Assembly (NCBI GenBank): GCA_907165275.2
Contig: OU015650.1
Location: 7,346,001-7,410,000, forward strand
Origin: Zygaena filipendulae
Taxonomy: Eukaryota > Arthropoda > Insecta > Lepidoptera > Zygaenidae
Direction: 5' to 3'
Length of the DNA stretch: 64,000 nucleotides
The first letter of the stretch is position 1. Each line of letters starts with the position of its first letter. Below are positions 1-10,480 of this stretch, in pieces. The translations under genes and the position numbers were made by a program. The notes under the pieces were generated by a model that saw only the letters and a program-made list of their open reading frames with translations, had not been told where the DNA came from and made no database searches.

Positions 1-1001
1 ACGAGGCGGGAAACCGCGCGACTCTAAACTCGTTTTATATTTCCGAGCGGGTCATCCGCGCGCTAGGTACGGGCCGCACTTACCGTCAGCAAGCGTAAGC
101 GTCACTGTAAAACAGCACATATAGTTCACTGTACTGGTTACTGTTTATAATATCGTTATTAGGTATACGCCGTATAATATCGAATTAATCTATCGCCGTT
201 ATTTATTGATTAAGTGGTACGTAAAAAAAAGAAAACTATAATAAGTACATAATAACTTTTTATTTATTTATATGTATAATATATTTTTATAGACTTTGTA
301 TGCAACCTACAAAAATGATACTTTTGGTGCATTATTATTCACTTATGATCAGCAAAAATGTAATTTTTCTAAGCTGAAAAGAAAGATATAATTATGTTTT
401 TGGCGCATGATTTTGATTGGCGCGGCAGCGCAGCGGTTAGCCATGCGCCAAAAACGTAGCAGTGGCAGCGGTATAAGCGCTCGCTCGGTTCGCACGTTGT
501 ACTTAATTAACGGTAAGTACTTACTTAACCTAGCATATCGCGGTTTTAATTAATTATAGGTAGTTGTTCTATTTCGACTATTTCACGAAGTCCGTTTGGC
601 TATGATTGTGTTGAGATTTGCAGATGTAAATTGTTTTAATGTGTGTAACGTTGGGAGCGCTCAGTTTTACCGACAAATGCGCTCATCGGTAGGTACACGT
701 CACTATTACAACGGCAGAGCGGTCTTCGGGAAATAGTACAACTGGACTGAACAAAATATTTAATGCTCATACGTAAATATTGATCCTATTAGATAGGTAC
801 TTATCTCTATAGACTATTAGTCATACAAGTAAGTACTTATCAAAATTGTATTTAGCGTTAGGTAAAGTAGAATGAAACTAAAAAGCGATTAATTAAGTAA
901 TATGTAAACAAATATTTGATTAATATCTAAACTCTAATTGTCTAATGACTCAAAAAATCTTGTGTACCTAGATACAGTGACATTCTATGTAATAAAAGGA
1001 A
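1..1001. other. Gene-free flank with two opposed splice-donor-like sites
   Basis: No protein-coding gene is visible. The first 120 bases and the stretch 415-515 are GC-richer than their surroundings. On the minus strand a strong donor (GACG then GTAAGT) has its GT at 83-82. On the plus strand a similar donor has its GT at 513-514. Opposed donors about 430 bp apart could mark first exons of two divergent genes, one leaving the window to the left, but no start codon or TATA box supports this. The segment 520-1000 is AT-rich 3' flank of the zinc-finger gene. Confidence 0.25.
396..455. repeat. 14-bp perfect inverted repeat (hairpin)
   Basis: GTTTTTGGCGCATG at 396-409 is exactly complementary to CATGCGCCAAAAAC at 442-455, with a 32-base loop that is itself GC-rich. 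It lies just upstream of the plus-strand donor-like site at 513. It could be a small cruciform, a protein-binding palindrome or the end of a MITE. Confidence 0.6.
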
Positions 1002-3424
1002 TTATGGACTAACAGTTTTACCTGTGTTTTTCATAAGAAAAGCCATGCCGTGAATGCGGAAGTGTTTTTCTAAATCATGAAGATTATCAAATTGTTCTCT
1101 ACATATTTTGCATTGATTCTCTTGAAGTGGTTCATCCGGGACTAAATTATCTTGATATTTATCCAAGGCATTCTCATTGTAACACTTCTTAGTGTTAACA
1201 TAACTCTCAACATCAGATATTCCATGATCCAGCAATAAATGTGTTGAAAATGACGGCTTTACAACGAAACATTTCCCACATTCCATGCATTGGTAGGCCA
1301 TACATGGATCTCTATGGCTTATCATGTGTTCTTCAAGCAGATTTTTGGTTTCAAACTCAATGCCACACTTGCAAATAAATTTTCCAGAGTCAATGGCTGT
1401 TAGAGGTTCAATCTCTTCTGAGACCGCAACTTGATTGGATTTTATTTTATTTTTATTCTTCACGTTCCTTTTACGATTCCTTTTTCTAGAGCTGGTATTT
1501 TTAAAAGATATCTTTATTTTTGAAGTACGTTTTTTCTTCTCGATTTTATTCTTTTTCAAATTAAGTTTGGTTAAAGTAACTTTAGCATCCACACATTTGT
1601 GGAGTGGATGATATTCAGCATAATGTTTCTTGATATCTTCCCAATGTTGGGATATTTTAGTTTTGCAGATGTGGCAAATTATATTATTTTCTTGTGATAC
1701 CGCATTATTAGTGATCGTGAGGGAAGGATTCATTGTTCTTGACATACCATCAGTATTTAAGGTACACTTGTAAGGACATTCATTAGGTAATATGTTAATC
1801 TGGTCGAACTTACACTTGTATCGGAAAGTTCTTTGACAATTATCGCATTTCTTGATGACACGATACGCAGCTTTCCGATTATCAGCTACATTGACATTTT
1901 TGTCGATTATCACATTACATTGAGCATTGTCTGATGTGCTATGGTTGTTTGAAAAGTGTGTTAATAATAAGGGAATATCCTGGAAAACCATTCCACACAC
2001 CCAACAGGGATAAACAAAATGATGCTGTGAATGACCTTTTATATGATTTTCAGCTTGTCTCTGATGTACCAGTCTTCCTGGACATATTTCACATTGATAG
2101 AATACTGTGGATTTCCAATCGGTTTTATGGTTCGATATATGTGCATCAATTGTCTGTTTGCTAAAACAGGCTACATTGCAAAGGGGACATTTATGCACTT
2201 TTTTCATATGATTATCTTTGATGTGGGCTTTGAGAAAAGAAGGATGTATAACTTGACATCCTGGAATAGGACATTTAGATCTAGCAGTTGCTCTCATCAT
2301 ATTGAATCCATCACAATCATGATTGTATGGATAACTTACATTCTTAGTGGATAGATGGATACCACACTCTGGACAAAAATATGGTGGAGTTTTCAAATGT
2401 AGGCGCATGTGAGTGGAAAGTGCACATTTTGTAGGTAAAGTAAATAAGCAAACAGGACATGAATGAACTTCAGTTGAATATTGCATAAAATGCTTCTTCC
2501 TATCTTTATATATTGTTCCTGTGGATTTAATGTCAATTTTGCATTCGAAACAAACACATTTAGATGTTTTTTGCTTTGGTAGATTTTGATCTGGAGGAGC
2601 CTCTGGTTGAGTTTCTATCGAAGCACCAGTAACACCACTCAATGCATTCTCAGAAACATTTTTTTTAAAATGGCTTAATGGTAATGGCTCTATTTTAAGA
2701 TCACTAACATTAATAGTTGCAGTTTTGAATGCATGAGATCTTATGTGAGAAAGTAAATTGCAGCGGTTATAAAAAGTTTTCAACTGACTACAGTGCTTGC
2801 AGAGGTATGTTATCTTCACTGACTGGCGGTTGACATGGTATTCATAGCTGGATTGTAAAATAAATCTGAAAAGAAAAGAAACAGTAACATCAGTAAATTT
2901 GTATTGTCTTTACTTATAAGCTAATGTATTAGCAACCTTATTTTAAGGCTTTTTTGTTATTTGGAATACAATAGAATAACATTTATTTCTGCACAACACA
3001 CAAGAATAATAAACAAACATTAAAGAACCCAAGTTATCTTGCATGCTCTGCCGAAAGGAACACCAACTCAGCATTAGCTAGATGCAGGTACACCCAGCGC
3101 TGGTTTTCAGTTTGCAGCCTGTAGTCACACACAGACAGGAGTAACAGCAGAAGAGGAAAAGTTTTAATAAAAAATAAAATAAAAAACCAATAGTAAAGAA
3201 ACATAACATATAGAATACAACATAAATACTTGTGACAAATTTCTTTAATATAATAAATAACAATCTACTTAATTATTAATGCGAGAATGTTACCTGTCAC
3301 CGCAATCAATGCATGAGTATACTTTGTGACCTGCTGTAGGAACTGGAATTACATAGTTGGGAATAGCTTTGGTAAATAATAAGTTTTTGATGCTTAGTTT
3401 GTCATTCATTGCTTCAGTAGTCAT
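1002..3424 (-). CDS. C2H2 zinc-finger protein, ZNF532/592/687-like, two coding exons
   Basis: Coding exons are 3424-3294 (131 nt) and 2865-1002 (1864 nt), giving 665 codons including the stop. The start is ATG at 3424-3422. The donor is CAG|GTAAC and the acceptor is a pyrimidine tract ending in CAG, and the phase fits exactly. The long open frame alone starts at a GTG, so exon 1 is needed for a true start. The protein has about ten C2H2-like fingers. The first block, near residues 39-88, contains an FYNRCNLLSH motif that I associate with the vertebrate ZNF532/592/687 group. A cluster of fingers spans about 150-350, a lysine/arginine-rich stretch (about 480-519) is a likely nuclear signal, and three fingers lie at about 542-561, 570-591 and 629-649. 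It is probably a nuclear chromatin or transcription factor. A further acceptor-like site (minus-strand CAG just upstream of base 3450) suggests a separate 5' UTR exon. The family assignment is recalled, not searched. Confidence 0.85.
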
Positions 3425-4199
3425 TTTGTGATTTTATATTCATTGGACTCCTGAAAAAGAGATTTAACAGTTTATATCCATAAGGTGATGTGTCAACAAT
3501 TCAACATACAACTAGTATTTTCTGTGGCCTTCTGTAACCTGTAAAGTTAATATCTAGGTGTTACCTCATATTAATATGTAAGGTAAATGTTGGTAGGTAA
3601 TGTAACCTACCTACCTAATTTTGATAAATGGGAAATAATGCTATAGATGCTACTGGCAAGTGCCAAGTGGCAACCCTGATAAAATATCGGTACCTACCTA
3701 CGTAGGTACCTACATAAAGTATATATATTCTATAGTAGACTGTTGGATAAATGAAAAAAATGCATACTATACTTACATTTGATTAGAATAGCGATATTAT
3801 TAAATCATAGTAAAAACAATTGAATGTTCACTTTGTACAACTTTCTGTGGATTTTTCTTTCTGTTTATGCGCTGAGCCACACGGGCCTTGGCCTTTTGGT
3901 AGGAAGGTATCACAAACTACATAGAGGTAGGTAGGTACCTACCGTGAATCGTCAATAGATAGTGGGTATCGCCAGAAATGAAAATAAATGATGGTGTTGC
4001 CTTTATAGCCCAGATACCTCAGAAGAATAACTACCAGATACATACGATATTAGTACAGATTGGAACATAAATAGGTAGGTAGACTAATACCTATTTACCT
4101 ATTATACAAATAGGAACCAAAAATTTTACGAAAAAGATGCGCTTACAGCTTTCAATTTTTTTTTATGTTTAATCATAAGTTACTCCTTTTTTTTGTTAA
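3425..4199 (-). other. 5' UTR and putative promoter region of the zinc-finger gene
   Basis: A minus-strand acceptor at about 3451 implies that bases 3425-3450 are 5' UTR. A GTAAGT donor on the same strand near 3771-3776 could end a non-coding first exon lying further right. The stretch also contains several TACCTACCTA-type runs. No TATA box is clear. Confidence 0.35.
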
Positions 4200-4550
4200 A
4201 TTTACCCCAATGAGGAAGGCAAAGTAAGCGAAGTCCAAACAGCCAATTCAGTAGTATTTTTCTTCTTCTGAAGTAATTTACATCGAAATACATTGGTGAG
4301 ATGCATTTTGATGCTTTACCTGAAATTTTGGCAGCAACTCTTCACCGGATAGGACGCTCTGTGGGAAGTTATATAGTAAAACCACAACCTCCCGATGATC
4401 GCCCCATTTCATCTTATTTCACTTTTTCCACATACTGTTCATCACTAAGGAATCACTATTATGCAAAATCTACCACATTCACACAATATTAATCACGATA
4501 AACTAATTTGCAAAACAAAGAAATAAAACTTACGTCCGTCACCGCTAAAA

Positions 4551-4561
4551 TCCCGCCAAAA
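4551..4561 (-). promoter_or_regulatory. E2F-like motif
   Basis: The minus strand reads TTTTGGCGGGA, close to the E2F consensus, about 35 nt upstream of a GTAAGT donor-like site on the same strand. The second duplicate copy lacks it. With no gene assigned here, function is speculative. Confidence 0.2.
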
Positions 4562-4739
4562 GCGATCACAAATCAACTAGACTTATGTCTAAAAGCGATA
4601 TGTTAGTCTGTTTGGAATGGGCAAAGGAATCTAAGTCCATACAGCCAGTTCAGATATTTTTTTTCGAAAGTTCGAGATGCATTTCGATGCTTTGCCTTTG
4701 TAACCAATTCTTCACACTGTAGGATGTTAATATATAAGT

Positions 4740-4925
4740 ACTAGCTGTCCCGCGCGATTTCATCCGCGGTGATTTCGGAGTTCCCGCGGGAATTCCGGGA
4801 TAAAAACTATCCTATCTTTTAAGTTGGACCAACAACCGTAATCGGTAATTTTATCAAAATCTGTTCAGTAGTTTCGGAGTCCATCGCGGACGAACAACGT
4901 GACACGTGATTTATATATATTAGAT
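4740..4925 (+). mobile_element. SINE of the CCCGCGGTTTCACCCGCG family
   Basis: It starts with ACTAGCTGTCCCGCGCGATT, continues with TTCCCGCGGGAATTCCGGGA, and later has the TCAGTAGTTTCGGAG segment shared by the other copies. It interrupts the second copy of the 4.2-5.1 kb duplication. Confidence 0.8.
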
Positions 4926-5062
4926 GATAACCTCCCAGCAAGCACCCCATTTCATCTTATTTCACTTTTTCCACTCTCTGTTCATCACTAAAATCCCACC
5001 ACGTCTACACAATATTATTAACCACGATAAACTAATTTCTAACAAAGAAATAAAATTGACGT

Positions 5063-5999
5063 CCATTTTGCTCAAATTTCGCAAAAGATCTCTTAGGTGA
5101 AAACAATAGACACCAAGTAAAAGTAAGAATGTAAATAGTAAATACAAATAATAATAAAAAATTTAAGGTAGTTTTCCTTTGTAAAGTTTATTCAAAAAAT
5201 ACTGTAACTGAAACTTTTAGTTTATTCAATAAATGAAACAATATTCTTTAAATTTTTTTATTAATTTATTAAAATTAGTGTAAAAAAGTAAAAACAGGTT
5301 TTATAGTATATTGTAACTTATGAATAAGTATATTTTACTTAGGACAAAAGAGTAGGCGCGGCTGTTCTACGGAAAAACAAAGCAACTGTAATTTTTCGAA
5401 ATGTTTTTGTTTTTTGTCACTTTTCACGCCAACAGACGTTGTTACATACTCTCAACCATCAAAAAGGTTTTAGTCTTAGATAAACTAAAATTGAGAAAAT
5501 CATTAAATTATGGAAAGTATTTAAAATAAGCTATTTCCGGTTTTGTGCTCCTTCTGTCGAAAATTTATTCAGCTGCAATTACATTGTTTTACCGTAGGGC
5601 AGCCGGGCGCTAAGTCCACAACAGCAGACAACCAAGTCCGGAATGACGCGACAAGTGTTACCAGGTCAAAAAACACAAAAGCCAGACTCATAGTCATCAC
5701 TCAGCACTTTTGACTAGACATTTAATTTTAAGCCAATCATAGCTTTAAAAGCCGGAATATGTTCTAAAAGTCGGACAATATTTCATTGCGATTTGGCGAG
5801 CCTTTATTGTTTTGAATAAATAAATAAATAGTAAAAAAAACCCCATTTTTTTTACTATGTTCTCATGAATCACGTACCTACCTAACAAGCGGCCGATTGG
5901 GGCAGTCGCGACTTACTTGCGCTTGACTTTCGATTCACGAAGCAGCCAGACAAACGTCAAATTGAAAAATGTTCTAAAACTTTACAAAATAAATTTCAG
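5063..5999. other. Gene-free AT-rich stretch
   Basis: I see no coding frame, repeat arm or RNA gene that I can support, only AT-rich sequence with short homopolymers. Confidence 0.4.
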
Positions 6000-6194
6000 G
6001 CTGCGACCCAACCGCTCCTGCTCACAAATTAACTAAATTTATCTCCTGCGTATAGCGGTACATCGAACTCTACTACAATTAAAAGGTCATATTCACAACA
6101 CATCCTTTTTTGTCTGAAAGACGTGGGTGGATTGTATGATGAATATCCATCTATTGATTTTCTTTGTTCACTGGCAGATGAAAACAGGCAATAA
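6000..6194 (+). pseudogene. Unrecognised coding-like remnant, C-terminal end of an exon
   Basis: An acceptor-like TTTCAG ends at 5999. From about 6035 a plus-strand frame of about 53 codons runs to TAA at 6192-6194, ending in ...SLADENRQ with a protein-like composition. The first part (CDPTAPAHK...) reads in a different frame, so joining them needs a frameshift near 6045. This looks like a decayed exon or retrocopy, though a 75-codon frame exists on the opposite strand and chance cannot be excluded. I do not recognise the family. Confidence 0.25.
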
Positions 6195-6818
6195 TTGCAC
6201 CTACACAACAAAATACCATCCAGTGTAAAAAATCCCATAAGTATGGCACGATACATTTCACTTGACTTAAACTAAATTAAGTAGGTAGGTATTAAATTAC
6301 TAAAATATTTTAACAATAAGTCTTACAACTCTTAACATTCTGTATTGGCAATTAATTCTTTGGTATATTATGTTATAATTATTAGTAACTTTGTCACAAT
6401 ACCTATAGTAGAAAGTTTATTATAATCATGATGTAGGTACATAGATAAGATACTAACTAATAAGGCACATGTCTTTTAAAATCTAAAACTGTAATTAGGT
6501 GCTAACAGCAATATATCATTTAAATTATTTAGGTAGGTAGGTAATAACTAAATAGATACCTACTGGATAAGTTTTTGAGATGGGAGTCTCGAAAAGTATT
6601 GAGATCTAGAAGTGACTTACTTTTATTTTAAGATTTTTATGTGACACTTCAATCTTGATTGGTGCACTGCTCATGTGAAGTACATATCCTCCATGATTGA
6701 GTGGGTGCACTGGGCGTGCCGCGGCACTGCCAACAAGTACCAGAGCCAAGTATGTATGTAAGTGTGATATAAATGAGACTATAAAACCATTTGATTATAG
6801 TCTATACTGAATTGTCTT
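6195..6818. other. Gene-free stretch with AGGTAGGTA runs
   Basis: AT-rich sequence with several TAGGTAGGTA clusters (near 6281 and 6530). No gene or repeat boundary is resolved. Confidence 0.4.
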
Positions 6819-7057
6819 ACCGCCGCACTCAGAGTCGACTTTAATGATTACTTAGTTAAGTATAGATTTTTAATACAAAACTGCCGCAATCAGAGACGTT
6901 CAGTAAATTAATGTTAGTTGATATTTAATGAGATGTAACTTAATTAGTTAAATGCCAATTAACATTAATTTATTAAACTTGTCTGAGTGAGGCAGTTTTG
7001 TTTTAAAAATCTATACTTAACTAAGTAATCATTAAAGTCGACTCTGAGTGCGGCGGT
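6819..7057. mobile_element. Palindromic MITE with ACCGCCGCACTCAGAGTCGA ends
   Basis: The first about 75 bases (ACCGCCGCACTCAGAGTCGA..., through TTAGTTAAGTATAGATTTTT and ACAAAACTGCC) are the near-perfect complement of the last about 75. The centre is AT-rich, and there is no coding capacity. It is a non-autonomous DNA transposon. The target duplication is not clear. Confidence 0.85.
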
Positions 7058-7558
7058 TTGATACAGATTTTATAAATATAATTTTATTTTTCATTTGACC
7101 AGGAGTTTGATCACATTATTGAAGATGATTGAAGTTTGTAAGCACACTTGTATGGTTTAAGAAAATTTTAAATCATATTTTGGAAACTATGTTTGTGGTT
7201 TCTGTGCCCTGAAGGGTGGTAGTGCATCGAGTGGGAAGATAACTAACTACCTTTCCCTTTATCTCTATTATTCAAAATATCCCAGTATTTCTTCAGGTCG
7301 CTCACTCCCAACACAACAACTCACAAGTATTTTTAAATATTAAATCCACGGTGTATTAGTTGGTTTAACCATGAATTATGAGATTTGCTTATGCTGTTAT
7401 TTCCATTAAAAAATGGATCTCTCATGCAAACTGCAACAAAAATTAGAGACAATGTTTTGGAATGACACTGCCACTTTTTTGTTTTTAATGGCATAAAATA
7501 TATTTAGATTATTTATTTTAATATTATATAAATTAAACTATTTTAGCTTATCCTAATA
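7058..7558. other. 3' flank of the CRTAP-like gene
   Basis: No other gene is seen. On the minus strand AATAAA lies at 7517-7512, about 42 nt beyond the stop codon. Confidence 0.5.
7512..7517 (-). terminator. Polyadenylation signal AATAAA
   Basis: TTTATT on the plus strand gives AATAAA on the minus strand, about 42 nt after the CRTAP-like stop, a short but plausible 3' UTR. Confidence 0.5.
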
Positions 7559-8665
7559 TTAAATGATAGTATTATCGTTAAAATTGTTCGTCTGATAAAA
7601 AATATCAAGCAGTTTTTTTTCATATATATCTCGCTTGAAATAATTTTCAATATCATCTCTTTTAATGAATGCATTAGCAATTGTAAGAGTGCTATAAATT
7701 TTTTTATTTTCTAACATATCTTCATCATTAGGCATAATCATCAAATAGGACTCTACTGCTTTTGCAGCATCATTAAATTTATCCACATGGTAATAAGATA
7801 TTTGCAAATAGTTCAGAACATCAGCCAAGAACTCAATTCCTGAACTATAATGTAGATGTTGGAGATTATTCTGGCACTGTTGTTTACATTGCAGAAAGGC
7901 AGCAAAGTTATTTGAGATGGTTATGACAAGTTCAGGAGACCATTCTTGGTTTGGTTGATGTTCACATTCTGTACGACAATCATTCTCCCAAATAAGGTAA
8001 TTAACCAGAACTTCTTCCATTGAAGCGATAGTTTCTTGATAGTTGTTTTGAACATATGCATTAATACCAAGATTGTATAAAACTTCATAGTCTTCAATTT
8101 CAAGATCTAAAATTTCATTGACATCCACTTCGGGTTGCCTTGAGTAGTATTTAAGATTCTTTTTCATCTGCTCATCAGTCGGATTAGCTACTAAGAAAGT
8201 GTGTGCCGCTGATGCAGCTTTAGGCAAAGCATACATATTGAAATAACATATGTGGAGATATTCATATGGTTTTCTCTTCTGCATATTTAAAAATGTTGAT
8301 TCATTAATGTCAGTGGATAATTTTACATGTTCAAACTCTTTTTTGTTACATTGCAATAAACATTCTCTTCTGTTGAAATATTTTTCATAAATTTTTAAGT
8401 CTTCAATGTTATCTATTATTGATTCAGGTTGTTGAGAATTGCAAATTTGCCTGCAGTTTCTTAATATAGTCTTATAAAGTTTATATAAATGTAAAGAGCC
8501 TTCAAATTGTGCTATGCATTCTGACCATCTCTCCCCTGTGTACGCGTCGAATCCTTTTTTATAAGTGGCATCGAGTGAAGACCATCTAAGGCCATCAATT
8601 TTTGTGAGCATAGTTACTAATAATAGAACACCTATATTATATGCCCTAGTTTTGGTTGACATCAT
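7559..8665 (-). CDS. CRTAP: CRTAP/leprecan-like (cartilage-associated) protein, intronless
   Basis: One intact 368-codon frame. Residues 1-25 form a signal peptide (basic start, hydrophobic IGVLLLVTML core), so the protein should enter the secretory pathway. It has two related helical halves (about 33-180 and 192-330), each with TPR-like helices and an (A/F)NP(T/N)DE-type turn. Four CXXXC motifs lie at 71-75, 102-106, 230-234 and 260-264, the hallmark of the leprecan/CRTAP family. The prolyl hydroxylase (2-oxoglutarate/iron) domain of P3H proteins is absent and the length suits CRTAP or SC65. Vertebrate CRTAP partners P3H1 and cyclophilin B in the ER to 3-hydroxylate collagen prolines, so a scaffold role in collagen maturation is inferred. 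No C-terminal KDEL is present. MM at the start leaves two possible initiators three bases apart. Confidence 0.75.
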   Translation of the reverse strand: MMSTKTRAYNIGVLLLVTMLTKIDGLRWSSLDATYKKGFDAYTGERWSECIAQFEGSLHLYKLYKTILRNCRQICNSQQPESIIDNIEDLKIYEKYFNRRECLLQCNKKEFEHVKLSTDINESTFLNMQKRKPYEYLHICYFNMYALPKAASAAHTFLVANPTDEQMKKNLKYYSRQPEVDVNEILDLEIEDYEVLYNLGINAYVQNNYQETIASMEEVLVNYLIWENDCRTECEHQPNQEWSPELVITISNNFAAFLQCKQQCQNNLQHLHYSSGIEFLADVLNYLQISYYHVDKFNDAAKAVESYLMIMPNDEDMLENKKIYSTLTIANAFIKRDDIENYFKRDIYEKKLLDIFYQTNNFNDNTII

Positions 8666-8964
8666 TATTGAACGAGATGGACAAGTAAAAACAATATAGC
8701 AGATTAATTGTTGATACTTACATTTGAACTAAATAGATAGGTAGGTCAACTTGTTTTAAAGTTGGGCATAACACACAGGAAACTAAAAAAACTAAAATTC
8801 AGATTTCAGACTCTCATCTCAGTTTTTCCACAAATTAGCTAGCAGAGAGAAGGTAATCACTACGTTCGCGTTCGTTATAAACTAGAAACTAGAAAGTGAG
8901 TTTTTCCACAAATTAACTCCAAAGGATATAAGATAAGAACCACCACGAGTCCAGTGTATTTATT
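8666..8964 (-). other. Upstream region of the CRTAP-like gene with a 17-bp direct repeat
   Basis: AGTTTTTCCACAAATTA occurs at 8821-8837 and again at 8899-8915. The 61 bases between begin with CAGAGAGAAGGTAATCACTA, the terminal motif of the MITE at 16945-17576. This fits a mostly deleted insertion with its target duplication left behind, in the presumed promoter of the CRTAP-like gene. Confidence 0.5.
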
Positions 8965-10480
8965 GTACAGCACCGGAAAAGGCGACACCGGAATGCACGA
9001 CACGAGATTGTACGACGTATGGAATGTACAGCACCGGAATTGGCGACACCGGATTTCATGGCCTAGCCGACTTCGTGCTCCGTTTAGTAGTATTCAATAT
9101 AATGCAGGTAGAGGTAGTTAGTAGTTACTGTCTTAAAATATGACGGAAATTCAAATAACAAGTCAAAGTTTAATATTTAGTAACGTAATTATTATTTATC
9201 ACTTTAATGAATTGTTATAACTTGTTATATTCTTTTTTTTTACATAATAATATATCGAAATGTGGCCACATCTAAGAATTGACCAAATAAATGGCATCTT
9301 ATTTTGTCTTTAGCGCATCATCAGCCGCTGCCGCTACGCTCGCTACGCTCGCAAGACCTGGTCATTAGTAAGAACATAACCTAATAAAGAATGTCGGGTA
9401 TACTACCTTGAAATCAGTTCATGATGTGGCCCCGATAGTAATGTTCTCATTACTTTTTACTTATTTCAATAAACAGATTGTAGTGACATCATCGCCACAC
9501 TAGTACCTACAATAGGATAGGTGTAGGAAAGGTGACCTAAATCAGATGCAGTTAACCGCTCGCCAGTCGCTTCCCGTTCGCCAGTTAATACAGTTGTGGT
9601 TCCTTTCTCTTCCTTTCTTTTCGTAACCTTTATAATCGGTACAATCTGTATATGGCACAAACCTATACACCTGTCGCGCATTCCAGTGCTGTACATTCCG
9701 GTGTCGTACATTATCATGTTGTGCATTTCTGGTTCCCAACCGTTCCCACCACTCTACATTGGAAACCCAGGAGCACTGAGCACGAAGGAATGTATTCAGT
9801 ACCTAGAGCTAGCGTACAACTGTTTACAACACGATATTGTACGGACTAGAATGTGTGACACCGGATTGTACGATACTGAAATGTACAGCACCGGAATTGG
9901 TGACACCGCTCCTATTGGTCGATGAAATCACGCCTAGTGGTCAAGTTATTGTCAAATAGGATACAAATACTTTATGTTAGATCTGTTTATTGGAGTAAGC
10001 AAAAAAGAATGAGAACATTACTATCGGGGCCACATCATGAACTGATTACAAGGTAGTGTACCCCGACATTCTTGATTAGGTTAGGTTCGTACTGATGACC
10101 GGATCTCATAACCTTTAATTGATCGATTCTTAGGTGTGGCCACGACATCCCGATATTAGGTATGTAAAAAAAAATATAACAAGTTGTGACAATTCATAAA
10201 AGTGATAAGTTAACTTAACTTGGACTGATTTTCATTTTAATTTCCATCATATTTTGAAACAGTAATTATCCTGCTATATATGATTACCTACGTATATTAT
10301 ATTAAACTCAAACTAAAAAAAATATTCAACTGAAAACAAAACAAACTGAAAAAAATCAACTGTATTTTCTACTGCATGAAATAAAAGGCTTTTTTATTTT
10401 TGTTTTATTTTTAATTATCTATTGAAAACTACCTGAATTGTATTGAATTGGTACTACTAAACGGAGCTCGAAGCCAGCTA

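Larger units (their letters stand above)
4217..5062. repeat. Segmental duplication, second copy split by a SINE
   Basis: Bases about 4217-4540 and about 4620-5062 are diverged direct copies of one unit. Both carry AGTCCA(A/T)ACAGCCA near the start, then GATGCATTT(T/C)GATGCTTT, then CCCCATTTCATCTTATTTC, then CACGATAAACTAATTT. The second copy is interrupted at about 4740-4925 by a SINE that the first lacks. No coding function is evident. Confidence 0.75.

Noticed and set aside
1934..2354. Two overlapping plus-strand frames of 76 and 107 codons
   Set aside because: They are antisense to the zinc-finger coding exon and have no domain of their own.
3078..3263. Minus-strand 61-codon frame
   Set aside because: It lies in the intron of the zinc-finger gene. 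The splice sites at 3293 and 2866 skip it in phase.
9466..9925. Several 65-109 codon frames on both strands
   Set aside because: They come from the repeated GTACAGCACCGG motifs of the palindromic element. Neither strand shows a domain.
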